Shown: in pieces, positions 1 through 9,157 of the stretch
Numbering within the stretch: position 1 is the first letter of the stretch
Layout of the letters: every line of letters begins with the position of its first letter
Assembly: GCA_946183145.1 (NCBI GenBank)
Contig: CAMGZM010000003.1
Location: 1 to 64,000, forward strand
Direction of reading: 5' to 3'
DNA length: 64,000 nt
From: an uncultured Fretibacterium sp.
GTDB taxonomy: Bacteria; Synergistota; Synergistia; Synergistales; Aminobacteriaceae
The notes under the pieces: generated by a model
Database searches by the model: none
What the model saw: the letters and a program-made list of their open reading frames with translations, nothing else
Told to the model about the DNA's origin: nothing
Made by a program: the position numbers and the translations under genes

Positions 1-53
1 TATGCGTATCAATGATTAATATCTCGCTTCATTAGCCGTTTTTCCGTCCATCA

Positions 54-62
54 TGATATAAT
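54..62 (+). promoter_or_regulatory. Extended -10 promoter
   Basis: TGATATAAT, a full extended -10 element, lies about 45 bases before the start of the DUF262 gene. No good -35 box is visible at the usual distance, which is normal for extended -10 promoters. The same form recurs before citX and before the candidate RNA at 44442. Confidence 0.5.
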
Positions 63-106
63 TCATTTATCCTAAAAAAATTTATACACATTGGAGATTT
101 CCGCGC

Positions 107-1822
107 ATGTCGATCAGTCTCACTATTGAACAAAAAACTGTCTTCGCTTTACTGTCAGACAAAAATTCGTGCTTCCTCATCCCCGATTATCAAAGGCCGT
201 ATGCTTGGGAGGAAAACGAATGTGCTACACTATGGAATGATATTCTGTCGTTCGCGTTCCCTGATAATAATTGTGATGTTTTTGATGACGATGATGTTTA
301 CTTTCTTGGGCCGATCGTCCTCTTCACAAATTCTGACAAAAAACTTGAAGTCATTGACGGCCAGCAGAGACTTACAACTTTAATGCTTCTGTTACGCGCC
401 TTCTACCATGCTTATGGAAATGACATGAAGGACTCAAAATCTCTTGCCGTTAAAAGCAAAATTGAGCAATGCTTGTGGAAAACTAATGCTTTTGGAGAAC
501 CTAATATGTCCGCACTCAAAATTGAGTCCGAAACTGCTACCGACAATGACAAAGACGAGTTCAAGACAATACTTCTTACAGGTGAGGCAGCAACCCATCT
601 CAAAAGCAGGTACGCGGAAAATTACAGGTTCTTTCAGGACAAAATCAGCGGATTCAAAGCAACTATGCCGGATTATTTCTCATTCCTTCCCATAAGGATT
701 TTGGGAAACTGCATACTTCTTCCAATTAAGGCAGAGTCTCAAGATACCGCGCTGCGAATTTTCTCAACACTCAACGACAGAGGCAAGCCCCTTTCAGATT
801 CTGACATTTTCAAGGCTCAATTGTACAAAGCGTTTTCTGATGACGGACTGAAGGATGAATTTATTGCGGACTGGAAAAATCTCGAAAATCTCTGCGGGAA
901 AATTTTTCAGCTCGCCGATAATCCTATGGACGAAATTTTTACACGCTATATGTATTTCGAGCGGGCTAAACGCGGCGTAAGAGTCTCTACTCTTGAAGGG
1001 CTGCGGAAATTCTACGAGGCTGATAGTTATAGCCTTCTCAGAAAATATCATCATCAGACTTTCAACAACATAAAAGCTCTGGCGGATTTTTGGAATGATG
1101 TCGCAAATCAGGACAGGACAAAATTTTCTGAAAGAGTTTTACGGCGGCTTTTCGTTCTCAATTACGCGCCTAACAGCATGTGGACGTATATCACTTCCGT
1201 TTATTTCCTTCAGAACAGAGACTCAGACGGACTCCTTGATGATGATGATTTCTATGAATTTCTCACAAAGATTACGGCGTTCATTTGGGCGTTCACGATT
1301 CTAAGGCCGGGCGTTAATATTCTCAGGACTCCGATTTTCGCCGAAATGCTGAATATCGTAAACGGCAGAAAAGTTACGTTTGACGGATTCGCTTTCAACA
1401 TCACAGAGCTGAAAAACGCGCTGAGTATTTACACGTTCTCAAACAACAGGCCGATAACAAGATCGATTCTCGCTTGGTTCGCGTTCACTGATCCGCAGCA
1501 GGATATTATTCCGCTTGAAACTGTGCTTGAGATTGAACACATTTACGCGCGCAACAGATTCCCAATCCCGGAAAATATCGAGGCAATCGGCAATAAATCA
1601 TTGCTTGAGAAGAAAATTAATATTCGAGCCGCTGACTACAAATTTCAGGACAAAGCAAAATATTATCTCGGTCATGTCAAAAACAAACCCGCGACGCAGA
1701 TTCACGAGCTTCAATCACTCGCAGCAATGAATGACTTTACGGAGCAGGGCATTTCACAGCGCACAGAAAAAATCATCAGCGCATTCATAAACTTCATCAA
1801 AGAAAACGGACTCGCAAGATAA
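107..1822 (+). CDS. DUF262/DUF1524 protein, GmrSD-type nuclease
   Basis: 571 residues. The N-terminal DUF262 domain (about residues 20-240) carries PDYQRPYAW and the diagnostic VIDGQQRLTTL motif, the nucleotide-sensing ParB/Srx-like half. The C-terminal DUF1524 domain (about 480-560) has the HNH-like EIEHIYARN motif and an IGNKSLLEKKIN segment. Known members are modification-dependent (type IV) restriction enzymes such as GmrSD and phage-defence nucleases that use nucleotide hydrolysis to control cutting. It stands alone between the window edge and citX, with its own extended -10 promoter and a GGAG about 10 bases before the ATG. A role in defence is inferred from family; the target (for example glucosylated or otherwise modified DNA) cannot be read from sequence. 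Confidence 0.85.
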   Translation: MSISLTIEQKTVFALLSDKNSCFLIPDYQRPYAWEENECATLWNDILSFAFPDNNCDVFDDDDVYFLGPIVLFTNSDKKLEVIDGQQRLTTLMLLLRAFYHAYGNDMKDSKSLAVKSKIEQCLWKTNAFGEPNMSALKIESETATDNDKDEFKTILLTGEAATHLKSRYAENYRFFQDKISGFKATMPDYFSFLPIRILGNCILLPIKAESQDTALRIFSTLNDRGKPLSDSDIFKAQLYKAFSDDGLKDEFIADWKNLENLCGKIFQLADNPMDEIFTRYMYFERAKRGVRVSTLEGLRKFYEADSYSLLRKYHHQTFNNIKALADFWNDVANQDRTKFSERVLRRLFVLNYAPNSMWTYITSVYFLQNRDSDGLLDDDDFYEFLTKITAFIWAFTILRPGVNILRTPIFAEMLNIVNGRKVTFDGFAFNITELKNALSIYTFSNNRPITRSILAWFAFTDPQQDIIPLETVLEIEHIYARNRFPIPENIEAIGNKSLLEKKINIRAADYKFQDKAKYYLGHVKNKPATQIHELQSLAAMNDFTEQGISQRTEKIISAFINFIKENGLAR

Positions 1823-1840
1823 AATTTTTCACGGCCTCCC

Positions 1841-1849
1841 TGATATAAT
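1841..1849 (+). promoter_or_regulatory. Extended -10 promoter of citX
   Basis: TGATATAAT sits 26 bases before the citX ATG, followed by a CAGGGGG ribosome-binding site. The preceding bases read TTTTTCACGGCCT, nearly repeated before the helicase gene at 29347. Confidence 0.5.
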
Positions 1850-1874
1850 TTCCACAAAGACAGGGGGATTCATT

Positions 1875-2384
1875 ATGACTGGCAACGAAATCACACTCTC
1901 GCAAATGCTCTCACGCCGTGAAATGAGAGCGAACACTCAGCAATCTTTTCTCACAAAATATCATTCACCGTTAGTATCATTCACAATGAACATTCCCGGC
2001 CCCGTCAAGACAAACGAGTCTATACGCAGGGCATTCGACATAGGGCAGATATTACTGCTTGAAGGACTCGCACGCTTAAACGCAGAAATTCTCGATTGCT
2101 CAGAAATTCACGAGGACACAGGCGACGAATTACTTTTAGCGGTTCGCAGCGTTCAGCCCGAAATCCTGAAAGACATGGCCGTAAACATAGAGAGCTTTTC
2201 ACCTTTAGGGCGGCTTTTCGACATTGACATAATTGATGAACATGGCCGAAAATTATCACGTCAGGAGTTCAGGAAGTGTATCATATGCGGAAAACAGGCT
2301 CAGGAGTGCGCGAGGTCAAGAACTCACTCAGTCAGCGAAATGCAAGAGGCAGTTACCCGCTTATTGTCGGAGAATTTGCGCTGA
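1875..2384 (+). CDS. citX: CitX-like holo-citrate lyase synthase
   Basis: 169 residues. CitX transfers the phosphoribosyl-dephospho-CoA prosthetic group onto the acyl carrier subunit (CitD) of citrate lyase. The sequence shows the family hallmarks: an RR/RE segment near the N-terminus, SFTMNIPGPVK (about residues 35-45), and the C-terminal RKCIICGKQAQECARSRTHS motif with paired cysteines. Length matches the family. No citD, citE, citF or citG is in the window, so the substrate protein must lie elsewhere or the gene is a stray. The next gene starts 25 bases downstream, so the two could be co-transcribed, without an obvious functional link. Confidence 0.85.
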   Translation: MTGNEITLSQMLSRREMRANTQQSFLTKYHSPLVSFTMNIPGPVKTNESIRRAFDIGQILLLEGLARLNAEILDCSEIHEDTGDELLLAVRSVQPEILKDMAVNIESFSPLGRLFDIDIIDEHGRKLSRQEFRKCIICGKQAQECARSRTHSVSEMQEAVTRLLSENLR

Positions 2385-2409
2385 TATTCACAGAAAGGGG
2401 ATTATCGTT

Positions 2410-5124
2410 TTGAGGTCAAAATACTTTTTCAGCATTATTGCATTGATGATGATGCTTTTCATCGGTTCAGGGTGCAACATGGATTACAGGAGCAAAGATG
2501 ACGGAGGAGGAAGCAGCAGCACAGCTCAGGAAGCAGAGAGGCTCAATTCTATTCTCTATCTCAAGTCATCGGATATTGACGTGAGGGCAGAATTAATCAC
2601 AGACAAAAACGGCGATAACGCTCTCACGGTGAATAACGGCGAGCATACATACTCATACTACAGGTTCACGAAAAGAGGCAGCGCAAGCGGTGATGAATCT
2701 GGTTATTCAGGGTCAAACGCGGCTGTTCTCGCAAGAGACGCGGCAAATTTCACGCTGAGAGATTCTCTCGTGTTTTCGAGCGGCGATTATGCACAGGGTG
2801 TTTTCTCGCTTGGTGAAGGAACAACCGCAACAATTTCTGACTGCGTAATATCAACAAGAGGCCCGAGATCCAGCGCGCTTATGACAGCGTCAAAAGGGGT
2901 AATCGCGGCTAATCATGTTACGGCTGAAACGTTCGGCAATTTTTCCCCGGCAATTCACGCGTACAGGGGCGGCGGCTCAATCTCTGCTGAACGCGGGAAA
3001 TACACGACAGCGGGCGCAGGTTCTCCCGTCATACGCTCTGAAGGTGAAGTAAATATACTGAATGCAAAACTTGAGTCGGGAGTCTCTCAGGCCGTAATTC
3101 TCAACGGTGACAGCTCTGTAACTCTCGCAAGCTGTGATGTTACGGGCAAGCATTCAGTGCAGTCTGAGGGAGTCAGCTCGCGTTTCCAGTCAGTATTGAT
3201 ATACAACAGCGGTTCAGGAAACCCTGACACGCAGACAGGCATTTTCACAATGGCAGGAGGAAGCATCACAAACAACAGCGGGGATGTCTTCTACGTAACA
3301 AACGCAACAGCAGAAATCAACATTAGCGGCGTAAACATAACGAATAATGATCTGTCAGGCGCATTAATTCGCGTAGAGGCTTCAGAGTTCGGCACTTTGG
3401 GCGTGAACGGCGGAAATGTTCAGTTTATAGCAGTCAACCAGAATCTTGACGGCGATATTTACCTTGACGGCTTGTCTGATATGAATATGTACCTCACTGA
3501 CGAATCATATTTCACCGGGACTATTAACCCTTCAGGGACATCGGCGAGGGCATATGTTGAAATCGTCGGCTCAAGATGGGTACTCACGGGAGACTCGTAC
3601 ATTGACAGCCTCACTTGTGAAGACAGCAGCATTAACCTTAACGGCCATAAACTTTATGTCGCGGGTGAATTGTACGAGCAGGGCTCTGACAGCACAGGCG
3701 ACGCAATAGACTTCATATCAATCAGGGACGATACAAGCGATGACATCAGTGATGTTACGTCGCAGGATGTTACGCAACATGATTCAGAGGACACAGAAAA
3801 TCCCGATATAACCACGCAAGACCCCAGCGAAGATATTACTGACACAGAAAGCAGCAACAAAACACTCTCGTTTGATGTCCTGATTTATGAGACCGGGACT
3901 GTGAACGGAGTCGCTTACAGAGCATACAACAACAGGGTATATGTCTCGAACCCTATCAGCGAGGAGTACCAGAAATTAAGCGTGTATATCCCTGAGCCTT
4001 ATTTCAGCAGCAGGAACGTAAACGGCTATTCAGCAAGCACAGCACCGATATTTATCCCGAATGATTCCGGCGGGTACATGGCCGCAAGCATAATGACTCC
4101 TACAGACACGAACATTATCGGCCTCGCTCTTTCACGGGGACTCGTTGTAGTTTCTCCCGCTCTCAGAGGGCGCAACGTAGCAAAAGGCACTGCACCGGCG
4201 GCAATCGTAGACTACAAAGCGGCAGTGAGATATATACGCGCTAACAGGTCAAGGCTTCCTGCGGGAAATGTTGACAGAATCATTTCTTGCGGCGTAAGTT
4301 CGGGCGGGAATCTTTCGGCATTATTGGGCGCGTCGGGTAATGCCGGGGATTATGAGCAATGGCTTGACGAGATCGGCGCGGCTGAAGCTGATGATAACAT
4401 TTTCGCGTCCGTATGCTACTGCCCTGTAACTGACCTCAATAATGCTGACAGCGCATATGAATGGGTATTCGGCGGTGAAAAGTACGGTGAAGCATCTGAG
4501 GCTTTAATGTGGGAGTTCGAGTCATACATTAACTCTTTGAGCCTCACAAAAGACGGCGTAGAGCTTACGATTTACGAGGAAGATCCCGATGACGAATCAA
4601 TACAGACATTCAGGCACTACATCAACGGGCTTTACGCTAAGGCAGCTCAGGACGCTATAGACTCAGGAACGGCGGTTAGTGCAGACTGGGTTAATGTCAG
4701 CGGTGATACGGTGATTAGCGCGGACATCAGGAAGTATGCAGAAAGTTTCATCACGAGGGAGAAAAGTATTCCGGCGTTCGACAAATTAGACCTGAGCTCG
4801 CCTGAAAATTCTTTGTTCGACTATATGCACTTCTCGTACTATTCATCAGAGCACAGCACAGCAGGAGGGAAATTAGCGGACGCTTCAATCATCATTGCAA
4901 TGAATCCGCTTGAGTTTCTCGACTATTCGGACAAGGCAAAATTCTGGCGCATAAGGCACGGCGTTAATGACAGGGATATTACTCTGACAGTTCCGGCTGT
5001 ACTCGCATTGAGGCTCGAAAATTCCGGCTGCAGCGTTGACTTCAAAGCAGTATGGGGACAAGGGCACGGCGGGTATTATGACACATCGGAGCTTTTTGGC
5101 TGGATAGACTCAATCTGCAAATAA
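2410..5124 (+). CDS. Lipoprotein, beta-helix-like region plus tannase-like esterase
   Basis: 904 residues from a TTG start at 2410, chosen because AGAAAGGGG lies 9 bases upstream and translation then begins with a lipoprotein signal (MRSKYFFSII...) ending in FIGSGC; the longer reading frame from 2233 overlaps citX and lacks this. Residues about 30-420 are Ser/Gly/Asn-rich repeats typical of a right-handed beta-helix. An acidic Thr/Asp linker follows. The C-terminal 450 residues match subtype-B bacterial tannases (gallotannin/galloyl-ester hydrolases): YQKLSVYIPE, a TAPIFIPN segment, nucleophile motif CGVSSGGNLSALLGASGN, YCPVTDLNNADSAYEW, HGVNDRD (acid) and GQGHGGYYD (catalytic His). Inferred role: cell-surface hydrolysis of plant galloyl or related esters. 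The substrate is not proven by sequence, and feruloyl-esterase activity is an alternative. Confidence 0.75.
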   Translation: MRSKYFFSIIALMMMLFIGSGCNMDYRSKDDGGGSSSTAQEAERLNSILYLKSSDIDVRAELITDKNGDNALTVNNGEHTYSYYRFTKRGSASGDESGYSGSNAAVLARDAANFTLRDSLVFSSGDYAQGVFSLGEGTTATISDCVISTRGPRSSALMTASKGVIAANHVTAETFGNFSPAIHAYRGGGSISAERGKYTTAGAGSPVIRSEGEVNILNAKLESGVSQAVILNGDSSVTLASCDVTGKHSVQSEGVSSRFQSVLIYNSGSGNPDTQTGIFTMAGGSITNNSGDVFYVTNATAEINISGVNITNNDLSGALIRVEASEFGTLGVNGGNVQFIAVNQNLDGDIYLDGLSDMNMYLTDESYFTGTINPSGTSARAYVEIVGSRWVLTGDSYIDSLTCEDSSINLNGHKLYVAGELYEQGSDSTGDAIDFISIRDDTSDDISDVTSQDVTQHDSEDTENPDITTQDPSEDITDTESSNKTLSFDVLIYETGTVNGVAYRAYNNRVYVSNPISEEYQKLSVYIPEPYFSSRNVNGYSASTAPIFIPNDSGGYMAASIMTPTDTNIIGLALSRGLVVVSPALRGRNVAKGTAPAAIVDYKAAVRYIRANRSRLPAGNVDRIISCGVSSGGNLSALLGASGNAGDYEQWLDEIGAAEADDNIFASVCYCPVTDLNNADSAYEWVFGGEKYGEASEALMWEFESYINSLSLTKDGVELTIYEEDPDDESIQTFRHYINGLYAKAAQDAIDSGTAVSADWVNVSGDTVISADIRKYAESFITREKSIPAFDKLDLSSPENSLFDYMHFSYYSSEHSTAGGKLADASIIIAMNPLEFLDYSDKAKFWRIRHGVNDRDITLTVPAVLALRLENSGCSVDFKAVWGQGHGGYYDTSELFGWIDSICK

Positions 5125-5145
5125 TTTCCGGCATTCTCAGATTTG

Positions 5146-5180
5146 CACCTTCTGTTATTATGCAGAGGGTGTATTTTTTT
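5146..5180 (+). terminator. Rho-independent terminator
   Basis: CACCTTCTG pairs with CAGAGGGTG (nine pairs, one G-U) across an eight-base loop and is followed by seven T. It closes the tannase transcription unit. Confidence 0.75.
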
Positions 5181-5204
5181 ATCTTTCATTGAGGTGATGA
5201 AACT

Positions 5205-5987
5205 TTGAAACATAAGCGGCTTTTCTTTCTTCTCATTCTCATAATCATATCTGCAATTTCATTCTCATGTTATGCGGAGGAATTTTCCGGGAAAAATTTT
5301 TACCGCTCATTGTCAAAACGACTCGGACGACACAGAGCCGATTACCCGAATTTGACGGATTTAGAATTTGCGAACTTCCGAATGATTCAGACTTCAGGAA
5401 TCTCAGCGGGAAAATTATTCCGATCCTCGTCCCCCATAAGCACATGGGGTGAACGCAACGAAATCGCCGACAAATTATCACGTGAAGCCTACATCAGGAC
5501 ATTCATCAACCTTGCTGACTCCGATTCGGGAATGAAGAAACACAAAGGCTACGAGGGAAGCTACTACAGTCAGCAGAAAGTTATAGGACTCAATCTCAAC
5601 ATGAAGTACAAGAGCAAAGATTTCCGCAGAAGATTGGCGCGGGGGATTCACTTCATGGCCGTAAATAACCCTCCGTATCTCATTCATTGCAGCTTGGGCA
5701 AAGACCGGGCCGGGTTCGTATGCGCGATCATTGAGAGTCTTGCTGGCGCGTCATGGCCGGAAATTTCGCGGGATTACATGATTTCGTTCTATAACTATTT
5801 CGGGATATTGCCCGGTTCACAGGAGTATGATTTTGTGCTGAGTAATGAGCTTTACCGATTCTTGTCGGAAGATTTCGGAGTCAAAAACTTGTCGGCGGTC
5901 AATCTCGCTGAATGTGCAGAAAAATATCTGCGTAAAATTGGAGTCTCTCAGGAATATATTGACACGTTAAGGGAGAAATTGAGATAA
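5205..5987 (+). CDS. Secreted tyrosine phosphatase (Tyr_phosphatase3-like)
   Basis: 260 residues from a TTG start preceded by TGAGGTGATG. An N-terminal signal sequence (KHKRLFFLLILIIISAISFS, with a Cys a few residues before the predicted cut) sends it out of the cytoplasm. The signature loop HCSLGKDRAG (about residues 161-170) is the HCx5R phosphatase loop in the GKDRxG form of the bacterial Tyr_phosphatase3 family, which also includes phosphoinositide and host-acting enzymes. NLTDLEFANFRMIQTSGI and the KLFRSSSP strand before it are typical of this family. It ends five bases before trmFO, so the two are probably co-transcribed. Its substrate is unknown. Confidence 0.8.
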   Translation: MKHKRLFFLLILIIISAISFSCYAEEFSGKNFYRSLSKRLGRHRADYPNLTDLEFANFRMIQTSGISAGKLFRSSSPISTWGERNEIADKLSREAYIRTFINLADSDSGMKKHKGYEGSYYSQQKVIGLNLNMKYKSKDFRRRLARGIHFMAVNNPPYLIHCSLGKDRAGFVCAIIESLAGASWPEISRDYMISFYNYFGILPGSQEYDFVLSNELYRFLSEDFGVKNLSAVNLAECAEKYLRKIGVSQEYIDTLREKLR

Positions 5988-5991
5988 CATC

Positions 5992-7293
5992 ATGAGCGAC
6001 ATAACGATAATCGGAGCGGGACTCGCAGGTTGTGAGGCGGCGTATCAGGTATCACGGCGGGGATTTACTGTTGACCTTTACGAGATGAGGCCGGAAATTT
6101 TGACCCCAGCGCATAAAACCGGGCTTCTTGCGGAAATAGTTTGCAGCAACTCTCTAGGCTCTGAGAACAAAGACGGGCGCATAACAGCGGCGGGAATCCT
6201 CAAAGAAGAGTTATTGATGATGGACTCGCTGATATTGTCATGCGCTGAAAGTTCACGAGTCCCGGCTGGAGGAGCATTAGCCGTTGACCGAATGAGATTC
6301 GCGCAAAAAGTTACGGAGCGTATCACGAACAACCATAATATAACCCTAATACGCAAAGAATATACACAGCTTCCGGCCATGACAGCAATAATATCCTCAG
6401 GGCCTCTCACATCAGACAAACTTGCGGAAAATCTGCGCTCAATAGCGGGTGAAAGAATATATTTCTACGACGCTGTAGCACCCGTGATAATGCGTGAAAG
6501 TATCAACATGTCAAAAGTTTTTGTTACTGGGCGTTACGGGCGCGGCGATGACTATATCAACTGCCCAATGACGAAAGACGAATATTCAGCCTTCTATGAC
6601 GCTCTCACGCATGCAGAACGAAATACCCCGCATGACTTTGAGAAGGGAAAATATTTCGAGGGGTGTATGCCTGTTGAAGCACTTGCTGAACGCGGATATG
6701 ACACACTGCGATTCGGGCCGATGAAACCTCGCGGGCTTGTTGATCCACGTACGGGGCGTGAACCTTTTGCGGCTGTTCAGCTCAGGCAGGATAACGCAGA
6801 AGGGACTCTCTATAACCTCGTCGGCTTTCAGACGGGACTCAAATGGCCGGAACAAAAGCGCGTATTCTCCATGATACCCGGACTCGAAAATGCCGAGTTT
6901 GTGCGATTGGGCGTAATGCACCGTAACACCTCCGTGAATGCTCCGGCAGTGCTTGATGAGTTTTTGCGGATTAAGGCGCGGGATAATATATTTCTTGCGG
7001 GTCAGATTACGGGCGTTGAAGGCTACGTAGAAAGTACAGCAATGGGACTCGTTGCGGGGATTAATGCGTCATTGCTTCTTTCGGGGAAAAATCTGCGTAC
7101 ATGGCCGAGAGAGTCCGCAATCGGTTCGCTGATAAATTATCTCATGACTACAGAGCCGAAACACTTTCAGCCCATGAATATGAATCTCGGAATATTCCCG
7201 GCTGTTACTGGCATTCGCGGCAAAAAGGAGCGAGCCGAGTTTCACCGCAAAAGGGCATTAAACGCGATTCGGGAGTTCGTATCATGCCTGTGA
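5992..7293 (+). CDS. trmFO: Methylenetetrahydrofolate-tRNA (uracil-5-)-methyltransferase TrmFO
   Basis: 433 residues. TrmFO uses methylenetetrahydrofolate and FAD to make 5-methyluridine at position 54 of the tRNA T-loop. The N-terminus has the FAD-binding Rossmann motif IIGAGLAGCEAAYQ, followed by the family signature HKTGLLAEIVCSNSLGSE containing the catalytic cysteine region. RPRG-like GPMKPRGLVDPRTGREPFAAVQLRQDN and GQITGVEGYVESTAMGL are further hallmarks. Length agrees with the family. It overlaps the start of cobJ by ten bases, a sign of translational coupling. Confidence 0.95.
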   Translation: MSDITIIGAGLAGCEAAYQVSRRGFTVDLYEMRPEILTPAHKTGLLAEIVCSNSLGSENKDGRITAAGILKEELLMMDSLILSCAESSRVPAGGALAVDRMRFAQKVTERITNNHNITLIRKEYTQLPAMTAIISSGPLTSDKLAENLRSIAGERIYFYDAVAPVIMRESINMSKVFVTGRYGRGDDYINCPMTKDEYSAFYDALTHAERNTPHDFEKGKYFEGCMPVEALAERGYDTLRFGPMKPRGLVDPRTGREPFAAVQLRQDNAEGTLYNLVGFQTGLKWPEQKRVFSMIPGLENAEFVRLGVMHRNTSVNAPAVLDEFLRIKARDNIFLAGQITGVEGYVESTAMGLVAGINASLLLSGKNLRTWPRESAIGSLINYLMTTEPKHFQPMNMNLGIFPAVTGIRGKKERAEFHRKRALNAIREFVSCL

Positions 7294-8015
7294 TATATGT
7301 CGTTGGAATCGGGCCGGGAGGAAGTGAGACTATTACCCCTCAGGCCATGAATATTTTACGTGAATGTGATGTTATTGCGGGCTATGAAAAGTATGTAGTC
7401 ATGATTCATGATTTATTTCCGGGAAAAATTTTCTTCACCTCAAAAATGACTCAGGAGCGCGAGCGGTGTGAATGGTCTTTGACGTTTGCGCGTGATTTCG
7501 GGAAAAATGTTGCGCTGGTCTCAAGCGGGGACTCAGGCGTTTACGGCATGGCGGGATTAATGCTCGAAATTGCTTCAGGCTCAGGAGTTGACGTGAAAAT
7601 TATCCCGGGAATTACGGCGGCTAATTCGTGCGCTTCTGTTCTCGGTGCTCCATTGATGAATGACTACGTAACAATCTCACTCAGCGACTATCTTACGGAA
7701 TGGCGGATTATAGAGAAGAGATTAATTTTTGCGTGCATGGGCGATTTTGTGATATGCCTTTACAACCCGGCAAGCTCAAAGCGTCCCAAAAATTTCAGGA
7801 ATGCCTGCGATATTATCCTGCGTTATTATGACGGTGATACGCCGGCGGGATTCGTCCGCAACATTGGCCGCGATGGTGAGACTCACGGAGTCATGACTCT
7901 TGACGAGATTCGTGAATGTGATATTGATATGCTGTGTACGGTTATTGTCGGCAATTCTCAGACGTACATACTTGACGGGAAAATGATTACACCGCGAGGC
8001 TACAAACTGGAATAA
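7284..8015 (+). CDS. cobJ: Precorrin-3B C17-methyltransferase (CobJ/CbiH)
   Basis: 243 residues from ATG 7284, which overlaps the trmFO end by ten bases; the open frame extends further upstream only inside trmFO. It starts directly with the tetrapyrrole methylase motif VIYVVGIGPGGSETITPQA and contains SSGDSGVYGMAGL and IIPGITAANSCASVLGAPLMND, the CobJ/CbiH pattern. The enzyme performs ring contraction with methylation at C17 in cobalamin synthesis, using S-adenosylmethionine. No other cobalamin gene is in the window, so it is detached from the rest of the pathway. The family assignment within tetrapyrrole methylases is firm. Confidence 0.9.
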   Translation: MPVIYVVGIGPGGSETITPQAMNILRECDVIAGYEKYVVMIHDLFPGKIFFTSKMTQERERCEWSLTFARDFGKNVALVSSGDSGVYGMAGLMLEIASGSGVDVKIIPGITAANSCASVLGAPLMNDYVTISLSDYLTEWRIIEKRLIFACMGDFVICLYNPASSKRPKNFRNACDIILRYYDGDTPAGFVRNIGRDGETHGVMTLDEIRECDIDMLCTVIVGNSQTYILDGKMITPRGYKLE

Positions 8016-8059
8016 TTTTGTGTCATAATTCAGGCATCACAAAACAGGAGGAGTAATTC

Positions 8060-8731
8060 ATGAAGAAAGTATTATTTGCGTTAATGGCACTCTTGATTTT
8101 CGCGGGGTCATCATTCGCGGCGGCATCTCCCGAAAGCATAATCAACGGAGCTGTCTCAATCATTGAGGAAATGTCATCAGAAAACGACGTTTCAACAATG
8201 GCTGACACTGTGAAGACCTCACGCGCAATCGCTATAGTTCCGTCAATGGTCAAGGCGGGATTCATTCTGGGCGGTGAATACGGCGAGGGCTTGATCCTCA
8301 GGCACGATAACGGGAAATGGTACGGGCCTAGCTTCTACAACATCGGCGGCGGCTCATTCGGATTTCAGGCGGGTATTCAGGAAGTCGGGCTTCTCCTCGC
8401 AGTCATAAACGAACGTGGAGTCGGCGCGTTCATGGGAAGCAAAACGAAATTGGGCGGTGATTTCGCGGTTGCTGCCGGGCCTGTGGGAAGACGTGCGGAA
8501 GCTGCTACGGATGCACAGATTAAAGCGTCAATCTACAGCTACTCAATCTCAAAGGGACTCTTTGCGGGTGTCTCTCTTGACGGCTCTGTTATCAGCATCA
8601 GCGTAAAACGCAACAAACAGTACTGGGGCGACAAAGTTACGGCAAAAGAAGCACTGCAAAAACCAGCGGACGACGAAAGGATTCAGCCGTTAATCAAAGC
8701 ACTTGACGAAATCATAAAGAAAGCAAACTAG
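8060..8731 (+). CDS. SYLF/YSC84 domain protein, exported
   Basis: 223 residues with a signal peptide (MKKVLFALMALLIFAGSSFA) and a preceding AGGAGG. The remainder is the lipid-binding SYLF (YSC84, DUF500) domain: SRAIAIVPSMVKAGFILGGE, GKWYGPSFYNIGGGSFGFQ, GSKTKLGGDFAVAAGPVGR, and YSKGLFAGVSLDGSVI near the C-terminus. Eukaryotic members bind phosphoinositides; bacterial members are periplasmic or outer-membrane-associated proteins of unclear role. It appears to be its own unit, ending at a bidirectional terminator shared with yraN. Confidence 0.9.
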   Translation: MKKVLFALMALLIFAGSSFAAASPESIINGAVSIIEEMSSENDVSTMADTVKTSRAIAIVPSMVKAGFILGGEYGEGLILRHDNGKWYGPSFYNIGGGSFGFQAGIQEVGLLLAVINERGVGAFMGSKTKLGGDFAVAAGPVGRRAEAATDAQIKASIYSYSISKGLFAGVSLDGSVISISVKRNKQYWGDKVTAKEALQKPADDERIQPLIKALDEIIKKAN

Positions 8732-8750
8732 CTCAGGAATTTTCATCAGG

Positions 8751-8784
8751 GCCGGGGGATTCAGCAAAAATTCTCCCGGCTCTT
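8751..8784. terminator. Bidirectional terminator between SYLF gene and yraN
   Basis: GCCGGGGGA pairs with TCTCCCGGC across a 12-base loop and is flanked by T-rich sequence on the right and A-rich loop sequence, lying between two convergent genes. Confidence 0.6.
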
Positions 8785-8785
8785 T

Positions 8786-9157
8786 TCATCTCGTAATGTC
8801 TTTCACGTGCTGAAGCTCCCAATCCTCAAGGCTGTTTTTCTCGTCAATTGTTACGGCAATAAGATCAATACGCCAAAACCCCGCCCACCCTATAGAGTCA
8901 ATATATTCGTTTGAGGCTCTGAGAAGCGCATTCATTTTCCTGTAGTCAATCGAGTCTATTGCGTCCTGAATGTTATTCTTTGTGCGGCATCTTACTTCAA
9001 CGATTACGAGGTCTTTTTCTTTCGTGTCGGCGGCTACTATGTCAAGTTCGCCGTATTGATTCCAGACATTACGCGCAAGGACTCTCCATCCTATAGAGAC
9101 GAGATATTTTGCGGCTAAATCCTCCGCGTAACGCCCTAACTTTTGAGGGGTAATCAT
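8786..9157 (-). CDS. YraN/UPF0102 family nuclease-like protein
   Basis: 123 residues from the ATG at 9157, which overlaps the previous gene's stop as ATGA; an upstream GTG/ATG at 9205 would only add an unconserved tail. The family pattern is complete: GRYAEDLAAKYL, WNQYGELDIVAAD, and VIVEVRCRT, an endonuclease-like fold with E-x-D...E-x-R in place of the usual E-x-K. YraN proteins neighbour rnhB throughout bacteria and are thought to act in nucleic-acid metabolism, possibly Holliday-junction-like processing, but function is unsettled. Last gene of the lepB-rbgA-rnhB operon. Confidence 0.9.
   Translation of the reverse strand: MITPQKLGRYAEDLAAKYLVSIGWRVLARNVWNQYGELDIVAADTKEKDLVIVEVRCRTKNNIQDAIDSIDYRKMNALLRASNEYIDSIGWAGFWRIDLIAVTIDEKNSLEDWELQHVKDITR

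Noticed and set aside
2233-2409. Longer N-terminus for the tannase lipoprotein
   Set aside because: It overlaps citX, lacks a ribosome-binding site and would bury the lipoprotein signal.
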